From the NCBI GenBank assembly GCA_023440105.1, contig JAEXSY010000224.1, positions 1 through 9,887 of the forward strand: a stretch of DNA of 9,887 bases, given 5' to 3'. This DNA comes from Bacillota bacterium. GTDB lineage: Bacteria; Bacillota; Clostridia; Clostridiales; Clostridiaceae. Position 1 is the first letter of the stretch, and the number at the start of each line of letters is the position of its first letter. Shown in pieces: positions 1 to 5,874 of this stretch. Below the pieces are notes generated by a model, which saw only the letters and a list, made by a program, of their open reading frames with translations, was not told the origin of the DNA and did not search any database. The position numbers were made by a program, and so were the translations under genes.

Positions 1-1
1 T

Positions 2-181
2 CTTGAAGGAGTAAAACGAACGACACGTGCAGGAATGGGAAGCTGCCATCGTGCTTATTGTACCAATAAAATAAAAAGCATCCTTGCCCGGGAGATGGGA
101 AAGAGTCCCATGGAGATAGTAGATGATTCAAAAAATTCCTATCTGCTAAATTCCAGGATAAAAGAATTTGATGATATATAG
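2..181 (+). CDS. C-terminal end of an FAD-dependent oxidoreductase with BFD-like [2Fe-2S] domain (partial)
   Basis: Only the last 59 codons lie in the window; the frame is open from base 2 to the TAG at 179-181. The visible start reads GVKRTTRAGMGSCHRAYC, which resembles the second half of a BFD-like [2Fe-2S] domain: a G-V-K-R-x-T-R-A-G-M-G stretch and a CX4C cysteine pair (residues 15 and 20 of the visible part). A helix then reads like the family's V-x-x-I-L-A-R-E-x-G-x-S-P. This arrangement is known at the C-terminus of anaerobic glycerol-3-phosphate dehydrogenase GlpA and of related amino-acid or opine oxidases. The next gene is a DUF1667-like protein, a family often found beside GlpA-like oxidoreductases, so a glycerol-3-phosphate dehydrogenase is the best guess. 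The FAD domain and the first cysteine pair are outside the window, so the substrate cannot be read here. Confidence 0.75.
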   Translation, partial: LEGVKRTTRAGMGSCHRAYCTNKIKSILAREMGKSPMEIVDDSKNSYLLNSRIKEFDDI

Positions 182-183
182 AG

Positions 184-189
184 AGGAAG
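184..189 (+). promoter_or_regulatory. Ribosome binding site supporting a TTG start
   Basis: AGGAAG lies six bases before the TTG at 196. An in-frame TGA at 172-174 rules out any longer reading frame, and no in-frame ATG or GTG gives a better start. The site therefore fixes the start of the short DUF1667-like gene. Confidence 0.6.
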
Positions 190-195
190 AAAAGC

Positions 196-423
196 TTGAA
201 AGAGGATGTATTTACCACGCTTGTGAGGATAAAAGGAAGTAGTAAATATAACGTGGTACCAGTAAAAAGCAGTGAGCCTATACCTATTTCTAAATGGATT
301 GAGTGCTCTAGAGTATTAAGCAGAATATATGTCGGAGTACCCATAGAAATCGGGGATATGATATGCAAAAATATATTAAATACTGGAGTAGATATAATAG
401 CAACGAGAAATATTTATGATTAA
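196..423 (+). CDS. Short DUF1667-like protein lacking the N-terminal cysteine half
   Basis: The protein has 75 residues and starts at TTG. It resembles the C-terminal half of DUF1667 proteins: V-x-T-T-x-V-R-I-K-G at 5-14, a V-P-V-K-S-S-E-P-I-P segment at 21-30, and the closing N-x-x-x-T-G-V-D-I-I-A-T-R-N-I at 59-73. Full family members are, from memory, about 115-120 residues and begin with a four-cysteine, probably metal-binding segment. That segment is absent; only C37 and C57 are present and they do not form it. The gene begins 14 bases after the GlpA-like oxidoreductase, so the two are probably co-transcribed. The usual partner FAD oxidoreductase gene is not between them. The gene may be a truncated remnant or a natural short form; the intact frame and the ribosome binding site argue that it is still translated. 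Its role is unknown, presumably accessory to the neighbouring dehydrogenase. Confidence 0.7.
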   Translation: MKEDVFTTLVRIKGSSKYNVVPVKSSEPIPISKWIECSRVLSRIYVGVPIEIGDMICKNILNTGVDIIATRNIYD

Positions 424-426
424 CAG

Positions 427-454
427 TTGACAGCTTAAGTCAAAGAAGTATAAT
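427..454 (+). promoter_or_regulatory. Promoter of the serS T-box leader
   Basis: A perfect -35 TTGACA (427-432) and a perfect -10 TATAAT (449-454) are separated by 16 bases. Transcription would begin near 461, just ahead of the T-box leader. The -35 starts three bases after the stop codon of the preceding gene, and I see no terminator between them, so some read-through from upstream is possible. Confidence 0.85.
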
Positions 455-460
455 AATAAT

Positions 461-700
461 ATATCTGAAAAGTTAATAAAATTATTAAACCGTTGAAAAG
501 GCTAGTATTAGGCTAATATTTTTTAGAGAATTAGCGGAAGGTGAAAGCTAATATTTATTACCTAAGAATCCACCTTGGAGGGACTGTGAATAAGCAGTAC
601 GGATATACCGTTAAATTTTTGAGAGAACAGCTTTTTTTAGCTGTTAATTAGGGTGGCAACGCGGAGTCTTTCGTCCCTTTGGGGAGGAAGGGCTTTTTTT
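461..700 (+). ncRNA. T-box riboswitch leader, serine-specific (specifier UCC)
   Basis: This 5' leader senses uncharged tRNA-Ser and controls serS by transcription antitermination. In Stem I, AGTA (504-507) and GAA (566-568) form the specifier-loop motif, flanked by helices 498-501/573-576 and 508-512/561-565. The codon after GAA is TCC (569-571), a serine codon. The distal helix is 530-535/547-552 around the conserved GGAAGGTGAAA-like loop. A small hairpin pairs 599-602 with 608-611, and Stem III pairs 626-632 with 639-645 around a six-T loop. The conserved T-box AGGGTGGCAACGCGG is at 650-664, and its TGGC (654-657) is complementary to the GCCA end of tRNA-Ser. The terminator follows at 666-700. 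The 5' limit is inferred from the promoter; the helices were paired by eye. Confidence 0.95.
666..700 (+). terminator. T-box-regulated intrinsic terminator before serS
   Basis: A 12-bp stem (666-677 with 682-693, one G-G mismatch, several G-U pairs) closes a four-base loop and is followed by seven Ts (694-700). It competes with the antiterminator formed by the T-box sequence at 650-664. It should end transcription when tRNA-Ser is charged and be disrupted when it is not. Confidence 0.9.
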
Positions 701-769
701 ATTTTCAGATAGATTGATCAGTAAGTAATTATTAGGACATATTAATAATAGGAAAGGAGATTAAAAAAA

Positions 770-2047
770 ATGCTGGATATAAGAAGAATTAGAACTAATA
801 AGGAAGAAATTAAGCAGGCTTTAAATGATCGAGGAGAGAATTTTGATGTTTCTGTAATAGATCAGGTAGTAGAGCTGGATGAAAGAAGAAGAGCTATCCT
901 TGTGGAGGTTGAAGCTCTTAAGAGCAAGAGGAATCAGCTATCTTCAGAAATACCAAAGCTTAAAAAGGCAGGACAGGATGTAGCTCCTATTATGAAGGAA
1001 ATGAAAGAAATAGGAGAAACTATTAAAGCTCATGATAGTGAAGTAAATGAAATAGATGAAAAGATTAAGTATATTATGCTGAGAATTCCTAATATACCTA
1101 ACCCAGAGGTTCCTAGTGGTAATACTGACGAAGATAATGTGGAGATTAGAAAATGGGGTGAGCCTACAGCCTTTGACTTTGATCCTAAGGCTCATTGGGA
1201 TATTGGAACAGATTTAAATATCCTAGACTTTGAAAGAGCTGGAAAGATAACAGGAGCTCGTTTTACCATGTATAAGGGCTTAGGTGCAAGATTAGAAAGA
1301 GCTATAATCAACTATTTCCTTCAAAAGCATACCATAGAAAAGGATTATGTAGAGATATTCCCACCTTTTATGGTTAACAGAGAAAGCATGACTGGCACAG
1401 GACAGCTTCCAAAGTTTGAAGAGGATGCTTTTAAATTAAATGATGTAGATTATTTCTTAATCCCTACAGCAGAGGTACCAGTAACTAATATGTACAGAGA
1501 TGAGATATTTAAGGGAGAGGATCTTCCTATAAAGCATGCAGCTTATAGTGCCTGCTTCAGAGCAGAAGCTGGTTCTGCAGGAAGGGATACAAGAGGTCTT
1601 ATAAGACAGCACCAATTCAATAAGGTAGAGCTTGTTAAGTTCTGTAAACCAGAGGATTCCTATAAGGAGCTAGAAGCTCTTACAAGGGATGCAGAGGATG
1701 TTCTCCAGGGACTTGGTCTTCCTTATAGAGTTGTTAAGATATGCAAGGGAGATTTAGGCTTTACTGCAGCCTTTAAATATGACATAGAAGTATGGATGCC
1801 AAGCTACAATAGATATGTAGAGATATCCAGCTGTTCAAACTTCGAGGACTTCCAGTCAAGAAGAGCAAATATAAGATATAAGGAAACTCCTAAGGATAAG
1901 CCTCAGTTTGTCCACACTTTAAATGGCTCAGGAGTTGCTATAGGAAGAACCGTAGCGGCTATACTAGAAAACTTCCAGCAAGCTGATGGAACTGTAAAAA
2001 TTCCTGAGGCATTAAAGCCATTTATGGGAGTAGATGAAATAAAATAG
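770..2047 (+). CDS. serS: Seryl-tRNA synthetase
   Basis: This cytoplasmic class II aminoacyl-tRNA synthetase activates serine with ATP and attaches it to tRNA-Ser. The 425 residues match the bacterial family length. Residues 1-110 form the N-terminal domain with the long charged antiparallel coiled coil (about 30-100) that grips the long variable arm of tRNA-Ser. The catalytic core follows: T-A-E at 233-235 (serine site), motif 2 around F263 to F283 with F-R-A-E-A-G, the E-I-S-S-C-S-N segment at 351-357, and motif 3 N-G-S-G-V-A-I-G-R-T at 385-394 with the ATP-contacting R393. AAAGGAG at 753-759 precedes the ATG by ten bases. The gene is governed by the serine T-box just upstream and is followed by its own terminator and two tRNA-Ser genes. 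All key residues are present. Confidence 0.98.
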   Translation: MLDIRRIRTNKEEIKQALNDRGENFDVSVIDQVVELDERRRAILVEVEALKSKRNQLSSEIPKLKKAGQDVAPIMKEMKEIGETIKAHDSEVNEIDEKIKYIMLRIPNIPNPEVPSGNTDEDNVEIRKWGEPTAFDFDPKAHWDIGTDLNILDFERAGKITGARFTMYKGLGARLERAIINYFLQKHTIEKDYVEIFPPFMVNRESMTGTGQLPKFEEDAFKLNDVDYFLIPTAEVPVTNMYRDEIFKGEDLPIKHAAYSACFRAEAGSAGRDTRGLIRQHQFNKVELVKFCKPEDSYKELEALTRDAEDVLQGLGLPYRVVKICKGDLGFTAAFKYDIEVWMPSYNRYVEISSCSNFEDFQSRRANIRYKETPKDKPQFVHTLNGSGVAIGRTVAAILENFQQADGTVKIPEALKPFMGVDEIK

Positions 2048-2070
2048 TAATAATTAATATAAATAAAAAT

Positions 2071-2102
2071 TCCCTTACCTTTAATTTTGGTGAGGGATTT
2101 TT
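2071..2102 (+). terminator. Intrinsic terminator of serS
   Basis: A nine-pair stem, 2071-2079 with 2089-2097 (one G-U), closes a nine-base AT-rich loop and runs into five Ts (2098-2102). It starts about 23 bases after the serS stop and separates serS from the separately promoted tRNA genes. Confidence 0.85.
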
Positions 2103-2153
2103 ATATGTAAGCCTACATGGTATATATTTACTTGCTAAAATCTTTAAAAACTG

Positions 2154-2182
2154 TTGACACTTAATATTCCCGTTGGTATAAT
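2154..2182 (+). promoter_or_regulatory. Promoter of the tRNA-Ser pair
   Basis: A perfect TTGACA (2154-2159) and a perfect TATAAT (2177-2182) are spaced by the optimal 17 bases, about 20 bases before the first tRNA. Full consensus is typical of strong stable-RNA promoters. Confidence 0.9.
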
Positions 2183-2201
2183 AATATTTGTCGCAGCACA
2201 A

Positions 2202-2292
2202 GGAAAGATGGTCGAGTTGGTTTAAGGCACCGGTCTTGAAAACCGGCGTACGGGTGACCGTACCGTGGGTTCGAATCCCACTCTTTCCGCCA
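2202..2292 (+). tRNA. tRNA-Ser (anticodon UGA)
   Basis: The 91-base cloverleaf has a 7-bp acceptor stem (2202-2208 with 2282-2288), an anticodon stem CCGGT/ACCGG around the loop CTTGAAA, which gives anticodon TGA, and a T-loop TTCGAAT. The long variable arm is the hallmark of class II tRNAs such as tRNA-Ser. The discriminator is G2289 and the CCA end is encoded (2290-2292). It decodes UCA and, by wobble, other UCN codons. It is the first gene of a two-tRNA transcript. Confidence 0.97.
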
Positions 2293-2327
2293 TTAATATT
2301 TTAATATATAATAAAACTGTAGGGCAT

Positions 2328-2418
2328 GGAGAAATACTCAAGTGGCCGAAGAGGCGCCCCTGCTAAGGGCGTAGGTCGGGTAACCGGCGCGAGGGTTCAA
2401 ATCCCTCTTTCTCCGCCA
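2328..2418 (+). tRNA. tRNA-Ser (anticodon GCU)
   Basis: The 91-base cloverleaf pairs acceptor GGAGAAA (2328-2334) with TTTCTCC (2408-2414). The anticodon stem CGCCC/GGGCG encloses CTGCTAA, giving anticodon GCT, which reads AGC and AGU. It has a long variable arm, T-loop TTCAAAT, discriminator G2415 and encoded CCA (2416-2418). It lies 35 bases after the UGA tRNA with no terminator between, so they are probably one precursor. Confidence 0.97.
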
Positions 2419-2420
2419 GA

Positions 2421-2450
2421 AAAGCATCTTTTAGATGCTTTTTTTGTTTT
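2421..2450 (+). terminator. Intrinsic terminator of the tRNA-Ser operon
   Basis: A perfect nine-pair stem (2421-2429 with 2433-2441) with a three-T loop ends in seven Ts (2439-2445). It begins two bases after the CCA end of the second tRNA. Confidence 0.92.
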
Positions 2451-2494
2451 ATAGATATTTGTATCTCCACTAATAGTTAGATGAGTTTTATTAT

Positions 2495-2523
2495 TTTAGT
2501 TTAATGAAATAATAGTATATAAT
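2495..2523 (+). promoter_or_regulatory. Possible promoter of the 116-residue hypothetical gene
   Basis: TATAAT at 2518-2523 has a weak TTTAGT at 2495-2500 at 17-base spacing (three of six consensus bases). A start near 2530 would leave a leader of about 17 bases. The local AT richness makes chance matches likely. Confidence 0.3.
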
Positions 2524-2546
2524 TAGCTAATGAAGGGAGGAAGCTT

Positions 2547-2897
2547 ATGACTGGTAATATCATATATAGAAGGATACTTCGGATTAAAGAAATAGAGCTT
2601 ACAAAGATGCAGCGTATTTTAGATATGGATGGAGAGACTTTTAAACTTACAGGAATTACTTCCTCAAAGCTTCTAAGGCTTTATGATTTAGATTTTCAGG
2701 ATGGTTATAGAGTGAAGCTATGGATATATGCAGGGAGGCTTATAGGCGAAAAGTACAGTCCAGGACATGTTCTCTGTAGTCTTATTAATAGGAATGATAA
2801 TAAAGTAGGAGAAGATATAATATCTTCTATCATAGAAGGTCAGTATAAATTTTATAATAAAGATAAAATATACTTATTAGATATAATAGGAGAATAG
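2547..2897 (+). CDS. Hypothetical protein, 116 residues, probably cytoplasmic
   Basis: I do not recognise this protein. GGGAGG about eight bases before the ATG is a strong ribosome binding site, and codon use matches the neighbouring genes, so it is probably real. It has no signal peptide or membrane helix. The N-terminal 30 residues are basic and helix-prone (Y-R-R-I-L-R-I-K-E-I-E-L-T-K). The middle (about 45-85) looks like mixed strand and helix, with Y-R-V-K-L-W-I-Y-A-G-R at 54-64. The last third is rich in Ile, Asp and Lys. There are no metal-site or nucleotide-binding motifs. It stands alone between the tRNA terminator and a membrane-protein gene, so context gives no function. No terminator is obvious after it, and read-through into the next gene is possible. 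Confidence 0.7.
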   Translation: MTGNIIYRRILRIKEIELTKMQRILDMDGETFKLTGITSSKLLRLYDLDFQDGYRVKLWIYAGRLIGEKYSPGHVLCSLINRNDNKVGEDIISSIIEGQYKFYNKDKIYLLDIIGE

Positions 2898-2918
2898 ATA
2901 TATAAATAGCATGGATAA

Positions 2919-2945
2919 TTGATAATTAGTATAATTTGATATAAT
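2919..2945 (+). promoter_or_regulatory. Possible extended -10 promoter of the membrane-protein gene
   Basis: TATAAT at 2940-2945 is preceded by TGA (an extended -10, TGN) and by TTGATA at 2919-2924 at a short 15-base spacing. It would give a leader of about 110 bases. That leader can fold an 8-bp hairpin, 2964-2971 with 2988-2995 (one G-U pair). Plausible but unproven in such AT-rich DNA. Confidence 0.4.
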
Positions 2946-3063
2946 ATATTTTATATTGTAGGAATAGAATCAATAGTGAAAGCAATGGATTCTGTAATTA
3001 TTATAATACTAATTTATTAAAGCAATAAATAAAGCAATATTTTTTTACTGCGGGGGGTATTAC

Positions 3064-3867
3064 ATGACTAGTAAGAAAAGAAAGGATTATTGGAAGAGTA
3101 TAAATCAACATATAAGAGAGAATAAATCAGTGTTTATATTATATATGGTCTTAAGAGCCATAGTTGTATTAGCGATGATAGCTGCATTTATTAATCGAAA
3201 TTATGAAAATGTATTTTTCTGTGTGCTTACCTTAATACTTTTTATGATACCGAGTTTTATTGAGGTTAATTTTCACATTGATCTTCCAAATACCCTGGAG
3301 GTTATAATACTATTATTCATTTTTGCAGCAGAAATCCTTGGAGAAATGAGTGCATATTATATTACCTATCCTTTCTGGGATACAATGCTTCATACTATCA
3401 ACGGATTTTTAGCAGCGGCAATAGGTTTTTCTCTGGTGGATATATTAAATGGCAATGAGAGATTTTCCTTTCAGCTATCACCTATTTACATGGCGTTAGT
3501 AGCCTTTTGTTTTTCCATGACCATTGGAGTTCTTTGGGAGTTTTTTGAGTTTTTTATGGATATGTTTTTACACACAGATATGCAGAAGGATACCATAATT
3601 CATGGTATATACTCTGTAATGCTTGATCCCACTAACAGCAATAAGGTAGTTGCAATAAAGAACATAAATGATGTAATTATAAATGGACAGAGTCTCGGCT
3701 TAGGAGGCTATATTGATATAGGACTTATAGATACAATGAAAGACTTAATTGTAAATTTTATAGGTGCCGTAGTGTTTTCTATAATAGGCTTCTTTTATGT
3801 CAAGCACAGAGGAAAGGGAAGTGTTGCAAGACGCTTTATACCAAGAATTAAACAAAGAGATAAATAA
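3064..3867 (+). CDS. Six-helix integral membrane protein, YjdF/DUF2238-like
   Basis: The 267 residues begin with a short basic cytoplasmic tail (1-20). Likely membrane helices follow at about 22-43, 48-66, 77-97, 106-127, 139-168 and 226-247, then a very basic C-terminal tail (248-267). Polar residues inside or at the ends of helices stand out: D106 and H110 (D-T-M-L-H), W158-E159 and E162 (L-W-E-F-F-E), and D223/D227 (D-T-M-K-D). A D-x-x-x-H, a W-E-x-x-E and a late D-T-x-x-D before the last helix recall the YjdF/DUF2238 inner-membrane family, whose function is unknown to me. The 57-residue stretch between the last two helices contains repeated V-I/N-G segments and is probably extracytoplasmic. 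A G-rich ribosome binding site (3052-3057) precedes the ATG. It is followed by a strong terminator. Family assignment is by pattern only. Confidence 0.75.
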   Translation: MTSKKRKDYWKSINQHIRENKSVFILYMVLRAIVVLAMIAAFINRNYENVFFCVLTLILFMIPSFIEVNFHIDLPNTLEVIILLFIFAAEILGEMSAYYITYPFWDTMLHTINGFLAAAIGFSLVDILNGNERFSFQLSPIYMALVAFCFSMTIGVLWEFFEFFMDMFLHTDMQKDTIIHGIYSVMLDPTNSNKVVAIKNINDVIINGQSLGLGGYIDIGLIDTMKDLIVNFIGAVVFSIIGFFYVKHRGKGSVARRFIPRIKQRDK

Positions 3868-3872
3868 AGCTT

Positions 3873-3939
3873 CGGTCTCATCACTTTTAGAGAGGTTCTC
3901 AAGTTTAGAGAGCTTCTCAAGGTGATGGGCCGTTTTTTT
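3873..3939 (+). terminator. Intrinsic terminator with a duplicated hairpin insert
   Basis: The outer stem pairs 3873-3884 with 3922-3932 (11 pairs, T3876 bulged, one G-U) and is followed by seven Ts (3933-3939). Instead of a short loop it encloses two copies of an 18-base unit, each able to fold its own GAGA/TCTC hairpin. It lies six bases after the membrane-protein stop codon. Confidence 0.8.
3886..3921 (+). repeat. 18-bp tandem duplication inside the terminator loop
   Basis: Copies at 3886-3903 and 3904-3921 differ at one base (TTTAGAGAGGTTCTCAAG against TTTAGAGAGCTTCTCAAG). Each copy holds an inverted GAGA-N3-TCTC. This looks like a recent slippage duplication within the terminator. Confidence 0.85.
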
Positions 3940-3942
3940 AAA

Positions 3943-4190
3943 AAAACAACTAAGAAGTAAGAAAACAACTAAGAAGTAAAAGGTAAGAACTAAGAGTTTT
4001 GATCTTCTAACTCATACTTCTTACTTCTTAACTCTTAGTTTCATCTTTCAACTCTTAGTTCTTAGTTGTTAACTCTTATCTTTAATCTTTTAACTTTTAG
4101 TTTTTAGTTCTTAGCTCTTACCTTTCTTCTCATCTCTTCACTTTTCACTCTTAGTTATTAACTGTCTTTACCTAACTCTTACCTAATCTT
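3943..4190. repeat. Degenerate repeat block based on AACTCTTAGTT
   Basis: This stretch between convergent genes holds no plausible coding frame. It opens with a direct repeat of 18 bases (3943-3960 and 3962-3979, 19-base period). The motif AACTCTTAGTT then recurs: exact at 4030-4040 and 4050-4060, with one change at 4092-4102, the last ten bases at 4147-4156, and in reverse orientation at 3988-3998. Long exact inverted pairs link the two halves: 3984-3998 with 4050-4064 (15 bp), 3951-3961 with 4020-4030 (11 bp) and 3945-3954 with 4061-4070 (10 bp). The motif itself is a near palindrome (AACT, three bases, AGTT). The + strand is pyrimidine-rich after 4000 and purine-rich before it. It could be a slippage-grown minisatellite, possibly also working as a loose terminator for the minus-strand gene. 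Confidence 0.8.
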
Positions 4191-4195
4191 TGATT

Positions 4196-4900
4196 TTAAC
4201 AACTTTCAATAAAGGCCTCAATAATTTTTAACTGATTTTTATCCTTCTTAAATAAATATTCTGGATGCCATTGAACTCCCATTATAAATTTTTTGAGGGG
4301 AACATAAAAGGCTTCTATTAGTCCATCCTCTGATAGGGCCATGGGCAAAGCTTTAGGGGCAAGCTCCTTTATTCCTTGATGGTGGATACTGTTAACATAT
4401 ATCTTTTCACTCTTAAGTATACTTTTTAAGGGGGTATCATCTAGTATATGTACACAATGGCTGGCAGAGGAATAAGGCTTTTCTTGATGATGATTAAGTC
4501 TTATATCACCCTCTAGATCTGTAGGAATATCTTGATATAGACTTCCTCCAAGCATAACATTTATAAATTGAAGACCTCTACAAATTCCTAGTATAGGCTT
4601 GTCTTTAGAATATACCTCTGTAAAAAGCTTAGCCTCTAAGATATCTCTTTTCTCATTACAAGCACCGCAGGACTCAGATGGAATCTCTCCATACATCATG
4701 GGGTCTACATCCTGTCCACCTGTATAAAGGAAGCCATCACAAAAACCTATGAGCTTATCTATATCATCATTTTCACATTCTAGAGGAAGTATAATAGGTA
4801 GTCCGCCAGCTAGCTTCACTGCCTCTAAATATTCAGGAAGCATCCATATACTGTTCTTTTCATCGTCAAATAGTGGCATTACTCCAATTATAGGCTTCAT
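4196..4900 (-). CDS. Peptidase C26 family glutamine-amidotransferase-like hydrolase (gamma-Glu-GABA hydrolase type)
   Basis: This class I glutamine-amidotransferase-fold hydrolase resembles PuuD, which cleaves gamma-glutamyl-gamma-aminobutyrate in putrescine breakdown. The 234 residues include the family opening K-P-I-I-G-V (2-7), the T-G-G-Q-D-V-D-P loop (60-67), the nucleophile elbow G-I-C-R-G with Cys107, the H-H-Q-G segment (173-176), and the G-V-Q-W-H-P-E motif with His212 and Glu214 completing the triad. All catalytic residues are present and the length is normal. Its ribosome binding site, GAGGTGA on the minus strand (4905-4911), suits the ATG at 4900. No other putrescine or GABA genes are nearby, so the true gamma-glutamyl substrate is uncertain; clostridia often keep lone paralogues. 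It is transcribed divergently from the CPBP gene and convergently with the membrane-protein gene. I could not assign a promoter in the AT-rich 4901-5110 gap. Confidence 0.92.
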   Translation of the reverse strand: MKPIIGVMPLFDDEKNSIWMLPEYLEAVKLAGGLPIILPLECENDDIDKLIGFCDGFLYTGGQDVDPMMYGEIPSESCGACNEKRDILEAKLFTEVYSKDKPILGICRGLQFINVMLGGSLYQDIPTDLEGDIRLNHHQEKPYSSASHCVHILDDTPLKSILKSEKIYVNSIHHQGIKELAPKALPMALSEDGLIEAFYVPLKKFIMGVQWHPEYLFKKDKNQLKIIEAFIESC

Positions 4901-5110
4901 CCTATCACCTCTTCCACTTTGATTTTTATTTGTGCATATAATAATATTCTATATATATTTTTTATAATGTAAATAGTCACATAAAATTATATATAAATGT
5001 TCATAAGTGTTAGAGCTATAGAGTGTTTTTTTAATCTATTTAAAAGTTCTATTTATATATATCTTGTGTTACGATAATTACATAAAAGTCTTAATATTTA
5101 GGAGGAGATA

Positions 5111-5791
5111 ATGGATACAAGCTATAAGAAGAGAGGCTTTAATATTATATTTATTGTTTTACTGGCTTGCATTTTAATGGCAATGGTGGAGCTTTTACTT
5201 ACACCAGGATATCTAATAAAGTCTATTTATAAGGTAGTATTGTTCTTACTTTTACCTTTATTTTATAGGATTATTACTAAGGAAGGTTCTATTAAGGACT
5301 TTTTTATCATTGATAAGAACAATTTTCTGAGGGCTCTTCTTATGGGAATAGGAATGTACATTTTTATATTAGGAGCTTATCTTTTATTAGGTGGATATTT
5401 TGATCTTTCTTCTGTAACCAGCACCTTAGAAAAAAGTGTTGGAGTAAATAAAGATAATTTTTTATTTATATCCCTATACATATCTTTTGTAAATTCATTT
5501 CTTGAGGAATTTTTCTTTAGAGGTTTTGCTTTTATGAGGCTTAAAAATTACCTGGGAAATAGCAACGCTTATAGCTTTAGTGCAGCAGCCTTTTCTATAT
5601 ATCATGTAGCAATTATTGTAGATTGGTTCTCACCATTACTATTTATTCTATTAATTGTAGCACTCTTTATAGGAGGACTCATATTCAATTATATATGTGA
5701 TAGGTTTAACGGAATATTTCCTTCCTGGATGCTTCATATGTTTGCTAATTTTGCTGTTAACACCATAGGATTTATACTTTTTTATAACTAA
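5111..5791 (+). CDS. CPBP (CAAX-type) intramembrane metalloprotease
   Basis: This is a membrane protein of 226 residues of the CPBP/Abi family (relatives of eukaryotic Rce1). Most of the chain is hydrophobic, with likely helices near 12-31, 40-54, 71-95, 115-130, 152-170, 174-196 and 205-224. The family motifs are intact: E-E-F-F-F-R (Glu132, Glu133, Arg137), F-S-I-Y-H with His165, and H-M-F-A-N with His209 and Asn213, expected to form the active site within the membrane. Family members process prenylated or other membrane-associated substrates; in Firmicutes some give immunity to peptide bacteriocins. No bacteriocin precursor is visible nearby, so the substrate is unknown. AGGAGGA sits about six bases before the ATG. 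The gene stands alone, with about 210 bases before it and 259 after it. No strong terminator follows. Confidence 0.93.
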   Translation: MDTSYKKRGFNIIFIVLLACILMAMVELLLTPGYLIKSIYKVVLFLLLPLFYRIITKEGSIKDFFIIDKNNFLRALLMGIGMYIFILGAYLLLGGYFDLSSVTSTLEKSVGVNKDNFLFISLYISFVNSFLEEFFFRGFAFMRLKNYLGNSNAYSFSAAAFSIYHVAIIVDWFSPLLFILLIVALFIGGLIFNYICDRFNGIFPSWMLHMFANFAVNTIGFILFYN

Positions 5792-5874
5792 CTAATAATA
5801 ATTTACATAAATTCAAAAAACATATAATAATATGTAAAAGTATGTTTAAAGTTCTATAATATTCATATAAAACG

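Noticed and set aside
944..1195. Minus-strand open frame of 83 codons inside serS
   Set aside because: It lies wholly within serS antisense, has no ribosome binding site I can see, and reads as a low-complexity Phe/Ile-rich shadow of the coiled-coil codons.
2200..2450. Genomic-island attachment site at the tRNA genes
   Set aside because: No direct repeat of a tRNA 3' end is found downstream in the window, and there is no integrase or change in base composition.
3943..4190. CRISPR array
   Set aside because: Repeat units are short, degenerate and unevenly spaced, occur in both orientations, and there are no uniform unique spacers or cas genes.
5818..5847. Hairpin after the CPBP gene as an intrinsic terminator
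   Set aside because: The inverted repeats here are almost all A/T and are followed by AAA-rich sequence, not a T run.
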